Program-made: the position numbers and the translations under genes
Assembly (NCBI GenBank): GCA_050015815.1
Contig: JBEKAR010000004.1
Coordinates: forward strand, 1 to 24,521
DNA length: 24,521 nucleotides
Reading direction: 5' to 3'
Source of the DNA: JAJRAL01 sp050015815
GTDB lineage: Archaea; Thermoplasmatota; Thermoplasmata; Methanomassiliicoccales; UBA472
In this document: one piece after another, positions 1 through 8,137 of the stretch
Layout of the letters: each line of letters starts with the position of its first letter
How positions within the stretch are numbered: position 1 is the first letter of the stretch
Notes under the pieces: generated by a model
The model's database searches: none
What the model saw: only the letters and a program-made list of their open reading frames with translations
What the model was told of the DNA's origin: nothing

Positions 1-542
1 TCGAAACCCTCACCGTCGGCCGGGGTGGGCGCCTCCCTTCCGCCTACGACCATGCTTCCGACGAACACGCGGTATTCGTCCACCAGGTCGTCTGCGAAGA
101 AGGAGTAGATGACCTCCCCGCCCCCTTCCACCAGGAGCCTCCTGATGCCCTTCGAATCGAGCTCATCCATGAGGAGCCTAAGGTCCACCCTGCCCTCTCC
201 GAGCCTCACCGTCTCAGCGTTCGCCCACCTCTTGCCGCATCGGCTCGATGTGGCGATGATCGTCCTTGCCGTGCCGTCGAGGACCCGGGCGCCCTCCGGC
301 GTCCTGCCAGAGGAATCGAGGATTATCCTGATTGGATTGCTCTCGAACGAAGCGCCCTTGACGGTCAGATGCGGGTCGTCGGCAAGGACCGTGCCCACCC
401 CGACCAGCACGGCGTCGACCTCCCGGCGCAGCGCCCCGACCCTCTCCACGTCCTCTGGTGAGGAGATCCTGATCTGCCTTCTCTCTCTCCCAGCGATCTT
501 TCCGTCCGCGGTCATGGCGCAGTTCACGATGACATGGGGCAT
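1..542 (-). CDS. 2,5-diamino-6-(ribosylamino)pyrimidinone 5'-phosphate reductase, C-terminus cut by window edge
   Basis: The minus-strand frame stays open to base 1, so the 3' end of the gene is missing. The protein starts MPHVIVNCAMTADGKIA and continues with a V(L)VGVGTVLADDP segment, IRIILDSSGRTP and LLVEGGGEVI, the order typical of the RibD C-terminal/RIB7 dihydrofolate-reductase-like fold. In archaea this NADPH-dependent enzyme reduces the ribosylamino-pyrimidine intermediate of riboflavin and F420 precursor synthesis. The chosen start at 542 matches the family's usual beginning and lies about 30 bases from a TATA-like GGTTTATC (569-576, minus strand). An in-frame ATG at 551 is an alternative. 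The gene is divergent from the PAC2-family gene, with under 80 bases between the starts. Confidence 0.85.
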   Translation of the reverse strand, partial: MPHVIVNCAMTADGKIAGRERRQIRISSPEDVERVGALRREVDAVLVGVGTVLADDPHLTVKGASFESNPIRIILDSSGRTPEGARVLDGTARTIIATSSRCGKRWANAETVRLGEGRVDLRLLMDELDSKGIRRLLVEGGGEVIYSFFADDLVDEYRVFVGSMVVGGREAPTPADGEGF

Positions 543-598
543 TCCGTTCATCGAGGGCCCGCCCCGCTGATAAACCTTCCCAACCGCCGGAGAATCCA

Positions 599-606
599 TA
601 TTTAAG
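599..606 (+). promoter_or_regulatory. TATA-like box of the PAC2-family gene
   Basis: TATTTAAG stands in a GC-rich intergenic gap. Its centre is 17 bases before the ATG at 619 and 26 before the ATG at 628. A purine-rich GGGAGGGGG (608-616) follows. The TATA spacing would favour the ATG at 628 on a leaderless message, while the G-rich tract could act as a ribosome binding site. Confidence 0.4.
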
Positions 607-618
607 TGGGAGGGGGAT

Positions 619-1476
619 ATGGCCGCGATGAACGGCATAGAAATCATAGACATCAAAGAGAAGAACGTGAAAGGGGCCTACGTGATCGACGGCTTCCCCT
701 CGATCGGGCTCGTCGGTTCCATCGTGGCGAACTACCTTGTCAGCTTCCTCAATCTCGAGCAGATCGCAATCATCGACTCGGTCTACTTCCCCTCCATCTC
801 CATGATTCGAGACGGAACGCCCCTCTCGCCCGCAAGGGTGTACGCCGGACAGCTCGGCAAGCACGGCGAGGAGAAGATCGTCGTATTCGTTTCGGAGTTC
901 CAGCCGGCTCCGGAGATCCTCAAGTCGCTCGCCATCACGATCACCGACTGGGCGGTCGACCGCCGCTGCAAGCTGATAATCTCGCCCGAGGGGCTCCTAT
1001 CGAAGGAGGAGTCGGAACGATTGCAGCGCATGGCGAAGGCGGCCGCCGCCGGCCATGAGGCCATCGAGGAGCTCGAGTTGAACGTCGCCGATACCCCGTC
1101 GACGGAATCGCTCGAGGCGACCGTCTTCGGCGTTGGCTCGACGCCCGAGGTGAGGGCCGCTCTCAAGGATATCGGGGTCAAGCCGTTCGAGAGCGGGATG
1201 ATTGCTGGTCTCGCGGGCGTGCTACTGAACGAGGGGGTGGCCAGGGACTTCCCGGCGATGACGCTTCTGGCAGAGGCGCATGCGGAATACCCGGACGCGA
1301 GGGCGGCCGCCGCGATCATGACGATCATCGACAAGATGCTGCTGCACGTGGAGCTCGATCTGAAGCCATTGCTCGAGGAGGCGGGGGTCATTGAGGAGAC
1401 GCTCAAGGAGATCCACAAGAAGGCGACGACCGAGGAGGAAGCTGCGAAGAAGAGATCCTCGGTCATGTACAGCTAG
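619..1476 (+). CDS. PAC2 family protein (PbaB-like, archaeal COG1938 type)
   Basis: This 285-aa protein carries the PAC2-family opening: a beta strand, then DGFPSIGLVGSIVANYLV (about residues 24-41), then FPSISMIRDG and a VYAG strand. It also has the mid-protein GLLSKEE and AGLAGVLLNEG segments seen in archaeal homologues. The family includes the archaeal PbaA/PbaB proteins and eukaryotic proteasome assembly chaperones; PbaB helps 20S proteasome assembly in archaea. The C-terminus is helical and charged. Two starts are possible, ATG at 619 or at 628 (MNGIEIID). The last 14 bases overlap the 3' end of the convergent rtcA gene. The family call is firm, but the chaperone role is inferred from homologues. 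Confidence 0.85.
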   Translation: MAAMNGIEIIDIKEKNVKGAYVIDGFPSIGLVGSIVANYLVSFLNLEQIAIIDSVYFPSISMIRDGTPLSPARVYAGQLGKHGEEKIVVFVSEFQPAPEILKSLAITITDWAVDRRCKLIISPEGLLSKEESERLQRMAKAAAAGHEAIEELELNVADTPSTESLEATVFGVGSTPEVRAALKDIGVKPFESGMIAGLAGVLLNEGVARDFPAMTLLAEAHAEYPDARAAAAIMTIIDKMLLHVELDLKPLLEEAGVIEETLKEIHKKATTEEEAAKKRSSVMYS

Positions 1477-2488
1477 GCAATACCTTGACCTGAGTCTTGC
1501 CCCGGCCCGGAAGGATGATCACCTCGGCGCCGAGGAATCGTTTCACCAGGTCCGCTTGGGTTGTGAGGTGTCCGCTCACCTCCCTGACGTAGAAATGCGA
1601 AGGCTCCTTTGACAATGCCAGATATGGGAGGAGCTGGTCCGCGGCGTGGATGTCGAGCGTCGACTGAGATTCGATCTCCTGACGCAGCGCCACCGAGGCC
1701 GCCTCTCCGACCTTGTCCGCGGGGACGCCACGCTCTCCGAGGGAATCGGCCCCGAGCAGGGTGTTGTCGTAGCTCGCCCAAAGCTGGATTCCGGCGCCGG
1801 TCGAAGGCCCCTCCCCCTCGTCCGTATCGATCTTCGGAATCGTATCCAGGAACCTCTTGCGGACCGCATCTTTCATCCTTTGGCATACATGGGGCGGCAG
1901 GTTCTGACTGAAGCAGACACCTCCGATGCCCCGCAGGACGCCCTGCTCTTCCGCCACGAGGGGACGATGAGCTTCCCAAGGTTCGATCACGAGAGAGGCC
2001 TCTCCTCCTCCCTCCGGATAGAAACCGCGCCTCGCCACTCGCATCTCGACCCTCGCCCCGAGTCGTCTCATCAGCGGGAACAGCACCCTCTGGTAATAGT
2101 CGACGCCAGGCGACCATCTAACGTTCGTGCCGCCTATGACCTGTAGCTCTATGCGCTCCTCGCTTCTGGCGAGCGAGAGGAGGCAGGCCTGGAGCACGAG
2201 CGTGATGCTGCCGGCGGTGCCGATGTCGAGCCTGTGGCGGCCGCCGATGACCTTCCCGGGATGAAAGGTCAGCTCCCTGCTTCCGATGCTCGCTCCGACG
2301 ACCTTCGATTCGGAGAGGGTCTGTACGCCTTGCACCGCCTTCAGATGCTGCGCCGCGAGGCCCGGCTTTTCGCGCTTCGCCCTGATGTTCGTGATAGCGA
2401 AGGCTTCGCCGGTGAGGGTGGATAGCCCCAGCGCCGACCTGAGCATCTGACCACCGCCCTCTCCTTCCGATCCGTCTATCTCGATCAT
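1463..2488 (-). CDS. rtcA: RNA 3'-terminal phosphate cyclase
   Basis: RtcA uses ATP to convert an RNA 3'-phosphate to a 2',3'-cyclic phosphate through an enzyme-AMP intermediate. The 341-aa product begins MIEIDGSEGEGGGQMLRSAL, the hallmark N-terminus. It also has GTAGSITLVLQ, the FYPEGGGE glycine motif, and HAADQLLPYLALS near the C-terminus. The histidine of SGHLTTQ, residue 307, aligns with the adenylated His309 of the E. coli enzyme. A GTG codon at 2539 would add 17 residues, but family members start just before the DGS motif, so the ATG at 2488 is preferred. A TATA-like stretch at about 2570-2580 could drive it. No RtcB or regulator is adjacent. Confidence 0.93.
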   Translation of the reverse strand: MIEIDGSEGEGGGQMLRSALGLSTLTGEAFAITNIRAKREKPGLAAQHLKAVQGVQTLSESKVVGASIGSRELTFHPGKVIGGRHRLDIGTAGSITLVLQACLLSLARSEERIELQVIGGTNVRWSPGVDYYQRVLFPLMRRLGARVEMRVARRGFYPEGGGEASLVIEPWEAHRPLVAEEQGVLRGIGGVCFSQNLPPHVCQRMKDAVRKRFLDTIPKIDTDEGEGPSTGAGIQLWASYDNTLLGADSLGERGVPADKVGEAASVALRQEIESQSTLDIHAADQLLPYLALSKEPSHFYVREVSGHLTTQADLVKRFLGAEVIILPGRGKTQVKVLPSCT

Positions 2489-2790
2489 CTTGCTTCGGCA
2501 TTCGCGGCTTGGAGCATCAATGATGGGGCGGGCACTCACGACCGCCGCTCACTCTTCATCCGCTGGCTGCAAAGTATTTAGTATGGAAGACAGACCTATC
2601 CGGCCTCGGGATGCACAAGCCTGCTCCACGCACGGAGCCGGTGCCGGCAATACTGAGGCGAGAGCGAAGTGTGGGACGAGGGGACGTTGTCCAGACGCGC
2701 CCAGCGCTCGCTCGGTAAGCTCGGGCACCGTCGTTTCCGACTGAGGCAGGCGCGGCGTTCGCGCACAACCTCGGCAACGGAGCGGGCAGG
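2489..2790. other. intergenic region between rtcA and the antiporter gene
   Basis: About 300 bases lie between two divergent genes. On the minus strand there is an AT-rich CATACTAAATACTTT patch near 2570-2587, plausible as the rtcA promoter. The rest (2590-2790) is GC-rich with no coding frame that looks conserved, no clear hairpin and no repeat that I can see. No strong ribosome binding site precedes the antiporter ATG. Confidence 0.5.
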
Positions 2791-4632
2791 ATGATCGACA
2801 CACAGCAGGTCATGCTAGAATTCGGCATAATCATGCTCGTCGCGTTCATCGGCGCCGCCTTGGCGACCAGAGCCAAGCAGAGCGTGATCATTGGCTACAT
2901 CATCGCAGGTATCCTCATCGGGCCGAACATGCAGCTGACCCTATTGGGCTACCATTACAACGGCCTGTTCCACGACCTCACATTCATCGACTTCATGTCG
3001 CAGATCGGTCTGGTCCTGCTGATGTTCTTCGTCGGCCTGGAGTTCTCTATCTCCAAGCTGAAGAAGACGAAAGGGCCGGCGATATTGCTCGCGGTGGTCA
3101 ACACCGGCCTCGACATGTTCGTCGGCATCCTGCTGGGCATGGCGCTGGGCTGGCCGCTCGTCGACACCGTGTTCCTAGCCGGCGTGGTCGCGATGGGCTC
3201 GGCCGCGGTAACCGGCAAATCCTTGATGGAGCTGCAGAAGTTCAGCAACCCAGAGACGGAGTTCCTGCTCGGCATGGTCGTTGTCGAGGACTTCCTTTCG
3301 ATGATCCTTTTGACGATAGCCGGTGGGCTTGTCGTCAAGACCGGCAACGTCGGTCTGGGGGCGTCGGACTTCATAGGGATGCTGATCGGAATAGGCGCAT
3401 TCTACGGATTCTTCATCTTCCTCGCAATATGGATCATCCCCCGCTCCGCGAAGCATCTGCAGAAGATACGCAGCGACGAGCTGTTCGTGCTCTTCGCCCT
3501 CGGCCTAGTGTTCCTCGCCGCGGCCACGGCGCAGGTGTCTGGCGTTCCGGCGATCATCGGGGCCTTCTTCCTTGGCATGGTGTTCGCCGAGACGAAGTTC
3601 GCCGACCGCCTCGAGCTGAAGCTATCCTCGTTCCGCGACGCCTTCGTCGCGATATTCTTCGTCCTATTCGGGATGCTGATCGATCCCGCCATGTTCCCAT
3701 CGATTATCTTGATTGTCGTGGCAGCTGTGCCGCTTGTCATCATCAGCGATCTGCTCGTCACCGGCGCGCTGGCATACTTGCTCGGCTTCTCAGGTAGGGC
3801 GGCGACGTCGATGGGCGCCTCGATGTGCGGCCGCGGTGCCGAATCGGTGATGTACGCGAGCGTCGGATCGAACGCGGTGAACGCGACGAAGGGGTCGGAG
3901 CTGTACCCGTTCGCCGGCCTCTTCTGCTTCATCATGTCCGTCATCACCCCGGTGATGATGAAATTCAGCGACAAGATCTACCGCGGCCTGTCCAAGCTTC
4001 AGCCGAGCTACATGAAGCACTCGGGGGCGGTCATCTCCAGGACGCTGGGGAAGATCGTCCTGCCGACGTCGCTCAGGCTCTTCAAGCGCGGCCGGAGGAT
4101 CGAAATCGGCCTGGTCACCTTTTTCTGCTTGCTGATCGCCATCGTAGCGACCGACGGAATCTACCACATCGCGTTCGCCATCGCCGCAACCGCAATCTGT
4201 GTTTGGATATTCCGTGTCATCAACCGCGAGCTGCGGCCGATCACCCGCATCGTCAACTACGAGAACCTCGGCGTCTTCAGCCGAGACGGGACGCAGATCG
4301 CACGCTTCATCGCCCTCTTCATTTTCGGTAGCCTCCTCGCCATTCTACTGGTGGCCTTCGTCTTCACCTACCTCTGGTGGTTCAGCGCAGCCGTGCTGCT
4401 AGGTTACCTCATAGCGATGCTCGCGCTCGCGAAGTCGTACTCCAGGCGCTTCCGCTCCCCGGTGCCCCTCACTGGGGAGTCGGCGGCGAGGAGCGTCTGG
4501 GAGTTCCAATCGCCTCCCCCCGCGAAGGCGAGGGGCGACATGCCCGTCAAGAAGCCAAAGGTCGGTCTTCTCAGTCGCAGGGTCAAGCCGACGAACGGCA
4601 ACGGGAACGGCAAGGGCAAGAAGCCCTACTGA
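2791..4632 (+). CDS. CPA2/Kef-type cation:proton antiporter
   Basis: The 613-aa membrane protein exchanges a monovalent cation (K+ or Na+) for protons. The CPA2 signatures are GYIIAGILIGP (35-45), LLMFFVGLEFSISKLKK (76-92) and an acidic VVVEDFLSMILL segment (163-174) whose Glu-Asp pair stands where the family places its ion-binding carboxylate. About 12 hydrophobic segments cover residues 5-395. After them, instead of the cytosolic TrkA-N/RCK nucleotide-binding domain of KefB/C, come further hydrophobic segments (about 434-475 and 505-552) and a basic, Gly/Asn/Lys-rich tail. Regulation therefore probably differs from KefC. Ion specificity cannot be read from the sequence. Confidence 0.88.
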   Translation: MIDTQQVMLEFGIIMLVAFIGAALATRAKQSVIIGYIIAGILIGPNMQLTLLGYHYNGLFHDLTFIDFMSQIGLVLLMFFVGLEFSISKLKKTKGPAILLAVVNTGLDMFVGILLGMALGWPLVDTVFLAGVVAMGSAAVTGKSLMELQKFSNPETEFLLGMVVVEDFLSMILLTIAGGLVVKTGNVGLGASDFIGMLIGIGAFYGFFIFLAIWIIPRSAKHLQKIRSDELFVLFALGLVFLAAATAQVSGVPAIIGAFFLGMVFAETKFADRLELKLSSFRDAFVAIFFVLFGMLIDPAMFPSIILIVVAAVPLVIISDLLVTGALAYLLGFSGRAATSMGASMCGRGAESVMYASVGSNAVNATKGSELYPFAGLFCFIMSVITPVMMKFSDKIYRGLSKLQPSYMKHSGAVISRTLGKIVLPTSLRLFKRGRRIEIGLVTFFCLLIAIVATDGIYHIAFAIAATAICVWIFRVINRELRPITRIVNYENLGVFSRDGTQIARFIALFIFGSLLAILLVAFVFTYLWWFSAAVLLGYLIAMLALAKSYSRRFRSPVPLTGESAARSVWEFQSPPPAKARGDMPVKKPKVGLLSRRVKPTNGNGNGKGKKPY

Positions 4633-4660
4633 TTCCGAAGGATTGGCGCCGCAATCGTCA

Positions 4661-4668
4661 TAATTAAG
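4661..4668 (+). promoter_or_regulatory. TATA-like box of the DUF1638 gene
   Basis: TAATTAAG is the only AT-rich run between the antiporter stop and the next gene. Its centre is 31 bases before the ATG at 4695, the spacing expected for a leaderless or nearly leaderless archaeal transcript. It supports the ATG over the upstream TTG at 4683. Confidence 0.5.
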
Positions 4669-4694
4669 CGGGGCCATCGCATTTGTGGCTCGAA

Positions 4695-5384
4695 ATGGCG
4701 CTCGCAACGGACGTCAGGCCCCGCATCGGCATCATCGCATGCGAGATACTGAAGCGCGAGATCGAGATGCTGACGAAGGACGATCCGGACTTCGTCCATC
4801 GGGAGTACCTCGAGTTCGCGCTGCACATCGACTCGGCGGTCCTCAAGGAGAAGGTGACGGAGAAGGTCAACTCGCTCAAGGGAAAGGTGGACGCGGTCCT
4901 CCTAGGCTACGCGGTATGCCAATCATTGAAGGGGGTGACGAAGCAGCTCTCAGTGCCGACGGTGATGCTCGATTCCGACGATTGCATCGGCGTCTTGATT
5001 ACGCCGGAGGAGTACGAGCGCGAGAAGCGCGTCTGCACCGGTACGTGGTTCTCCTCCCCCGGATGGGCCGAGCTGGGCTTCGACGGTGCTGTGAAGGAGC
5101 TCCACCTGGACGTTATGAGAGCGGAGGGCTACGAGCCGATCTACTTCCTCAAGATGCTCTTCGAGGGCTACAAGCGCAGCCTATACATCGATACGGGAAC
5201 CGGCGAGAAGGAGAAGTACATGGAAAAGGCCAAGGACTTCGCCTACCAACTCAACCTCAGGCATGAAGAGAGGGCGAGCAACCTGCGCGAGCTGACGAAA
5301 GCGATCGCCAAAGTGAAAGAGCTGGCGCGGAAGGAGTGCGTAAAGGCCTCCGCCGTCCTTGAGACGGTTGAATCGACCGCCTGA
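4695..5384 (+). CDS. DUF1638 domain protein
   Basis: The 229-aa product has the DUF1638 layout: IGIIACEILKREIEML at the N-terminus, REYLEFALHIDS, then VDAVLLGYAVCQSL, a strand followed by DSDDCIGVL, and the GTWFSSPGW motif. Conserved cysteines sit in ACEI, AVCQ and DDCIG, which suggests metal or corrinoid-related chemistry; the biochemical function is unknown to me. The family is frequent in methanogens and other anaerobes, sometimes near corrinoid methyltransferase genes. The C-terminal 60 residues are a charged helix. An in-frame TTG at 4683 would add four residues. The stop codon lies only 10 bases before the distal att repeat, so this is the last chromosomal gene before the integrated element. 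Confidence 0.8.
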   Translation: MALATDVRPRIGIIACEILKREIEMLTKDDPDFVHREYLEFALHIDSAVLKEKVTEKVNSLKGKVDAVLLGYAVCQSLKGVTKQLSVPTVMLDSDDCIGVLITPEEYEREKRVCTGTWFSSPGWAELGFDGAVKELHLDVMRAEGYEPIYFLKMLFEGYKRSLYIDTGTGEKEKYMEKAKDFAYQLNLRHEERASNLRELTKAIAKVKELARKECVKASAVLETVESTA

Positions 5385-5394
5385 AGGGCCTGAA

Positions 5395-5408
5395 GTGCGG
5401 CTGCCGGG
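5395..5408. repeat. distal attachment site (orphan copy of the tRNA-Gly 3' end)
   Basis: GTGCGGCTGCCGGG here is identical and in the same orientation to 15606-15619, where it forms the 3' acceptor strand and part of the T-arm of tRNA-Gly. No tRNA continues from this copy. It lies between the DUF1638 stop and the integrase stop, the expected place for the distal att site. Confidence 0.85.
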
Positions 5409-5416
5409 CCTCACCC

Positions 5417-6469
5417 TCATGCGTAGCCAGCTTCCCATCTTCTCTTTTCAATCATAGGGGAATTGACCCTCGTCGGTTGAGGCCGAAGCTCTGAAACAGG
5501 GTCGATGTCCGCGGCTTTAACCCTGTTATGCCAGATGCGACGAGCCTCTTCCATCGCTACTGTTGGTCTCTTGCGGCAATATGAGCCCTCGGTGGTTCTC
5601 GTGGTGTTGTGCCCAAGGAATAAGGACACATCCTCGAGCGGCATTCCGTCGTCGATGCATTTCTGCCCGAACGTCCTACGGCATTTCCTTCCGTCGTATT
5701 CCACGCCAGTCTCGTCCTTCACAATGGCCCTCAGTTTCGACAGACTGTTCGTTGTGAAGTATCCGTCACCCTTCGCGTCTCCGATGGCTGGGAATAATGC
5801 CCTCAATTCTGGGCGAGTTGTAGCGACCATCGCGTCCCGTGCCTCAAGGTAGCGCAGGATGATTCCGTGCCCATCAGGGTCGATTGGCACGTCTCTTGGC
5901 TCTCCGTACGTGCCTTTGCCCTTCACTTCCTCTGCGTGGATCGTCCATGATGCGACGTCAAGGTCCTCTCGATTGCAAAGTCTGAGTTCCTTGGACCTTA
6001 GGCCTGTGGAGATTGCCATCACGGTCATTGCGAATGCCTGAAGCCTTCTCCAGTCCTCCTTGGGAACCCGCTCCGCTGCCTCGAGGATTTGATTCCTCTC
6101 CCGCTCTGTCATCGGAGGCAACCTCTGCCTGCTTTGCTTGGGGAATGAAGTCGGCATCCTCACCTTCGCCGTCTGAGCAGCTCCGTTTCCGACGAACTCG
6201 AGGAGCTTCTTTAGGGCTGAAATCTCGTGTAGTATTCCCGACCCGCTCATCCCTCTGGTCTTCAAGAGGCCGACAAAAGCGATAACGTCCATGTCGGTCA
6301 GCTTCTCTGGATTGTGACTGCTGACCTTCCCCGCCTTGTGCAGTTCCTCGAAGTCCTTGGCCATCCTACGGTATCTCCTTTCGCGCTCACGTGCTGTTTC
6401 ATTGGAGAGAGTAGGGCCAACCCTCTCCAGATATTCCTTTGCGCAGGTCAAGAAGGGGTATCGTCCCAT
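5417..6469 (-). CDS. tyrosine recombinase (site-specific integrase)
   Basis: This 350-aa enzyme would integrate and excise the element at the tRNA-Gly att site. Residues about 1-105 form the helical core-binding domain (YPFLTCAKEYLERVG...), and about 120-320 the catalytic domain. Visible catalytic residues are Arg158 in STGLRSKEL, Arg264 in RKCRRTFGQ, His287 in FLGHNTT and the Tyr297 nucleophile in EGSYCR. The first His of the usual HxxR box is Arg261 here. A lysine near 184 (EVKGKGTYG) could be the beta-hairpin Lys. The ATG at 6469 has an AGAGGT ribosome binding site. The frame stays open to a GTG at 6610, which would overlap the upstream gene. Confidence 0.92.
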   Translation of the reverse strand: MGRYPFLTCAKEYLERVGPTLSNETARERERRYRRMAKDFEELHKAGKVSSHNPEKLTDMDVIAFVGLLKTRGMSGSGILHEISALKKLLEFVGNGAAQTAKVRMPTSFPKQSRQRLPPMTERERNQILEAAERVPKEDWRRLQAFAMTVMAISTGLRSKELRLCNREDLDVASWTIHAEEVKGKGTYGEPRDVPIDPDGHGIILRYLEARDAMVATTRPELRALFPAIGDAKGDGYFTTNSLSKLRAIVKDETGVEYDGRKCRRTFGQKCIDDGMPLEDVSLFLGHNTTRTTEGSYCRKRPTVAMEEARRIWHNRVKAADIDPVSELRPQPTRVNSPMIEKRRWEAGYA

Positions 6470-6596
6470 CGACCTCTGCCCCCTAGGTCTGCCTGCCCGT
6501 CTGTTTTCCACCGAGAGCTTCTTGCCGACGCTGTGCGTGGCATCGTAGCCCTCGAGATGCGAATGAGCGTGGGCCGTACTTAATGAGGGGGACAAA

Positions 6597-7565
6597 TTAG
6601 GCCCTCCCACGGAGCCGCGCTTCCAAGATGGCCATTATGTCGACAGCGATTCTTCGATCTGTTGTCTCGATTTCGGGATGTCCATGGCTGTTGTCGCAGT
6701 AGAGGACCAGCCTCTCCTCCTCTGTGCCCCGCTGGAGAAGCGGCAGGCCAACCTGAAGGTCGGGGTCAACGTGATCTACAGCATCCAGCAAGAAGGCGTA
6801 ATGGACCCTCCCATCCCACTCTGGCTGACCAAGACGCCATCCGGCATACCGACAGAGAAGGCGTTCAACATAGTCGACGACGCCGTGAAATGGCAAGAAA
6901 GGTGTAGTCTGAAGGTCAACGAGCCCGAGGTGCATCTCCGGTGGAGATACCAACAGAATGCTCCGCTCGCGTGAGTGCCGGAAGTCTAGAGTGGCCTTCG
7001 AATTGTGATACCCGACTAGGTCGAAGGGTAGGTCGATGGCTGCAACGTATCGGTCCTCTCTTCCTTGGTGGATGGGGTCCTTGGGGAAGAGGGGTGTTAA
7101 GACCCCGTCGACTTTGATAATTTCGACGTCTCCCACCTTGTGGACGTCAAAACGAAAAGTTCCTCCGTTTGCGGCATGAAGGCGGCAGTAGTGTTGTACA
7201 AAAGTCCCGCACCGCCTCCCCCTTTGTCCTCGACTGGAAAGAAGGCTGTGGTTCGGTCCCTTTTCGTAGATGAAGGGCCTTCCCTTTCCAACCTTCTTGA
7301 TTATCCCTCGTTCCATTGCCTTGTGCCTATGGTATTGTTCCAGACTGCGCGATATGCCCAAGCGCTTGCAGACCACCGGCGACGGCACGCCCATGGCAAG
7401 GAGCTTGACCACCTTCAGACCGAGGCTTGCGACCTTGCGATACCTACGCACGGAAGAAGTTCGGGCTGCCGTTGGCGAAGTACAAATACCGCAATTTGAA
7501 CATGGACCTCCTCTCCCATTTGGGATGGATCTATTATCTGCATCACCGGAATCGAATGAGTCCAT
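6597..7565 (-). CDS. HTH-containing protein of unknown function
   Basis: I do not recognise the 322-aa product as a named family. A short Cys-rich stretch (CSNCGIC, residues 22-28) is followed by a helix-turn-helix (about 44-100) around LLAMGVPSPVVCKRLGISRSL and a basic wing ending GKGRPFIYEKGPN. Residues 115-320 look mainly beta-stranded with conserved-looking FDVHKVGDVEIIKVDG and LVSPPEMHLGL segments. A DNA-binding regulator or replication/excision factor is possible. The stop codon is 127 bases from the chosen integrase start, or overlaps it if the integrase begins at its upstream GTG. It starts 43 bases after the 85-aa HTH gene, so these minus-strand genes are probably one transcript. Confidence 0.7.
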   Translation of the reverse strand: MDSFDSGDADNRSIPNGRGGPCSNCGICTSPTAARTSSVRRYRKVASLGLKVVKLLAMGVPSPVVCKRLGISRSLEQYHRHKAMERGIIKKVGKGRPFIYEKGPNHSLLSSRGQRGRRCGTFVQHYCRLHAANGGTFRFDVHKVGDVEIIKVDGVLTPLFPKDPIHQGREDRYVAAIDLPFDLVGYHNSKATLDFRHSRERSILLVSPPEMHLGLVDLQTTPFLPFHGVVDYVERLLCRYAGWRLGQPEWDGRVHYAFLLDAVDHVDPDLQVGLPLLQRGTEEERLVLYCDNSHGHPEIETTDRRIAVDIMAILEARLRGRA

Positions 7566-7608
7566 GTTCCAGCTCTTGGTCAGGAGCGTCCTCCGATCTC
7601 AGCGGCCG

Positions 7609-7866
7609 TCATTCAGAGGCGTTGGGTCGCTCTGTCTGGTCGTTCTCTTTTGCTTCACTTAAGCTCCGAAATGGTCGGTTTGGTACACTTTGAATCCTGG
7701 CAGCATATCTAGCCAGATGTCTATGGACCGAAGAGGGATGTAACGACAACAGCGAAGCAATCTCACGCTCGCTGTGCCCCAGTTCGTGAAGGCGTTCGAT
7801 GGCCGGACCAAGCCCCAGCCTCTCGATATTGCTCATTCGCCCAAACCGCCAAGTCCCGAACGTCAC
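7609..7866 (-). CDS. small HTH protein
   Basis: This 85-aa protein has a clear helix-turn-helix, LHELGHSEREIASLLSLHPS followed by SVHRHLARYAARI (about residues 26-58), of the resolvase/sigma-like kind. The C-terminal tail is charged and probably disordered. The GTG start at 7866 has a strong GGGAGG ribosome binding site seven bases upstream and overlaps a TGA of the preceding frame as GTGA. An ATG at 7836 (MSNIERLG) is an alternative. It is likely a repressor or directionality factor for the element, judging only by size, fold and position upstream of the integrase. Confidence 0.65.
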   Translation of the reverse strand: MTFGTWRFGRMSNIERLGLGPAIERLHELGHSEREIASLLSLHPSSVHRHLARYAARIQSVPNRPFRSLSEAKENDQTERPNASE

Positions 7867-8108
7867 ACTCTGCCTCCCGGGGACTCGCTTGGGTTCATTG
7901 GACGCGTTGTGCCTGCAAGTCCCCTGATTTGGGCATATCTCTTCGATCCGGGAAGGCGCGTGCGGTTCACGCAGTCATAGCGCGATGCTTCCCCGCACCT
8001 CGCAGCGTTCCCCTGAGCCGTTCGGCCCATGAGTCCAATGCGAACCATTTCGCCATCATGGTGGCCGCCGTCGCAGACCTTATCTGTGGTTGAATTGTTA
8101 TGGATCAT
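7863..8108 (-). CDS. possible small Cys/His-containing protein
   Basis: An 81-codon frame begins with ATG at 8108 after an AGAGGTC stretch and ends in a GTGA overlap with the HTH gene, which suggests translational coupling. It holds scattered Cys and His residues (VCDGGHHDG, RCGEASRYDC) that could bind metal, but no pattern I can name. The amino-acid composition (many Gly, Arg, Thr) is not strongly protein-like. The gene may be real, or just a leader for the HTH gene. Confidence 0.3.
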   Translation of the reverse strand: MIHNNSTTDKVCDGGHHDGEMVRIGLMGRTAQGNAARCGEASRYDCVNRTRLPGSKRYAQIRGLAGTTRPMNPSESPGGRV

Positions 8109-8137
8109 GGATGCGACCTCTGACAGGGGTGGTATCT

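Noticed and set aside
214..864. Long minus-strand frame across the reductase and PAC2 genes
   Set aside because: It is antisense to the PAC2 start and in another frame of the reductase. The composition is Arg/Gly-rich shadow and no family motif is seen.
783..1466. 227-codon minus-strand frame opposite the PAC2 gene
   Set aside because: A Ser/Ala-rich antisense translation of a well-supported conserved gene.
5395..5420. Second, truncated tRNA gene at the left att site
   Set aside because: Only 14 bases match the tRNA 3' end and no arm can be folded further. It is an att copy, not a gene.
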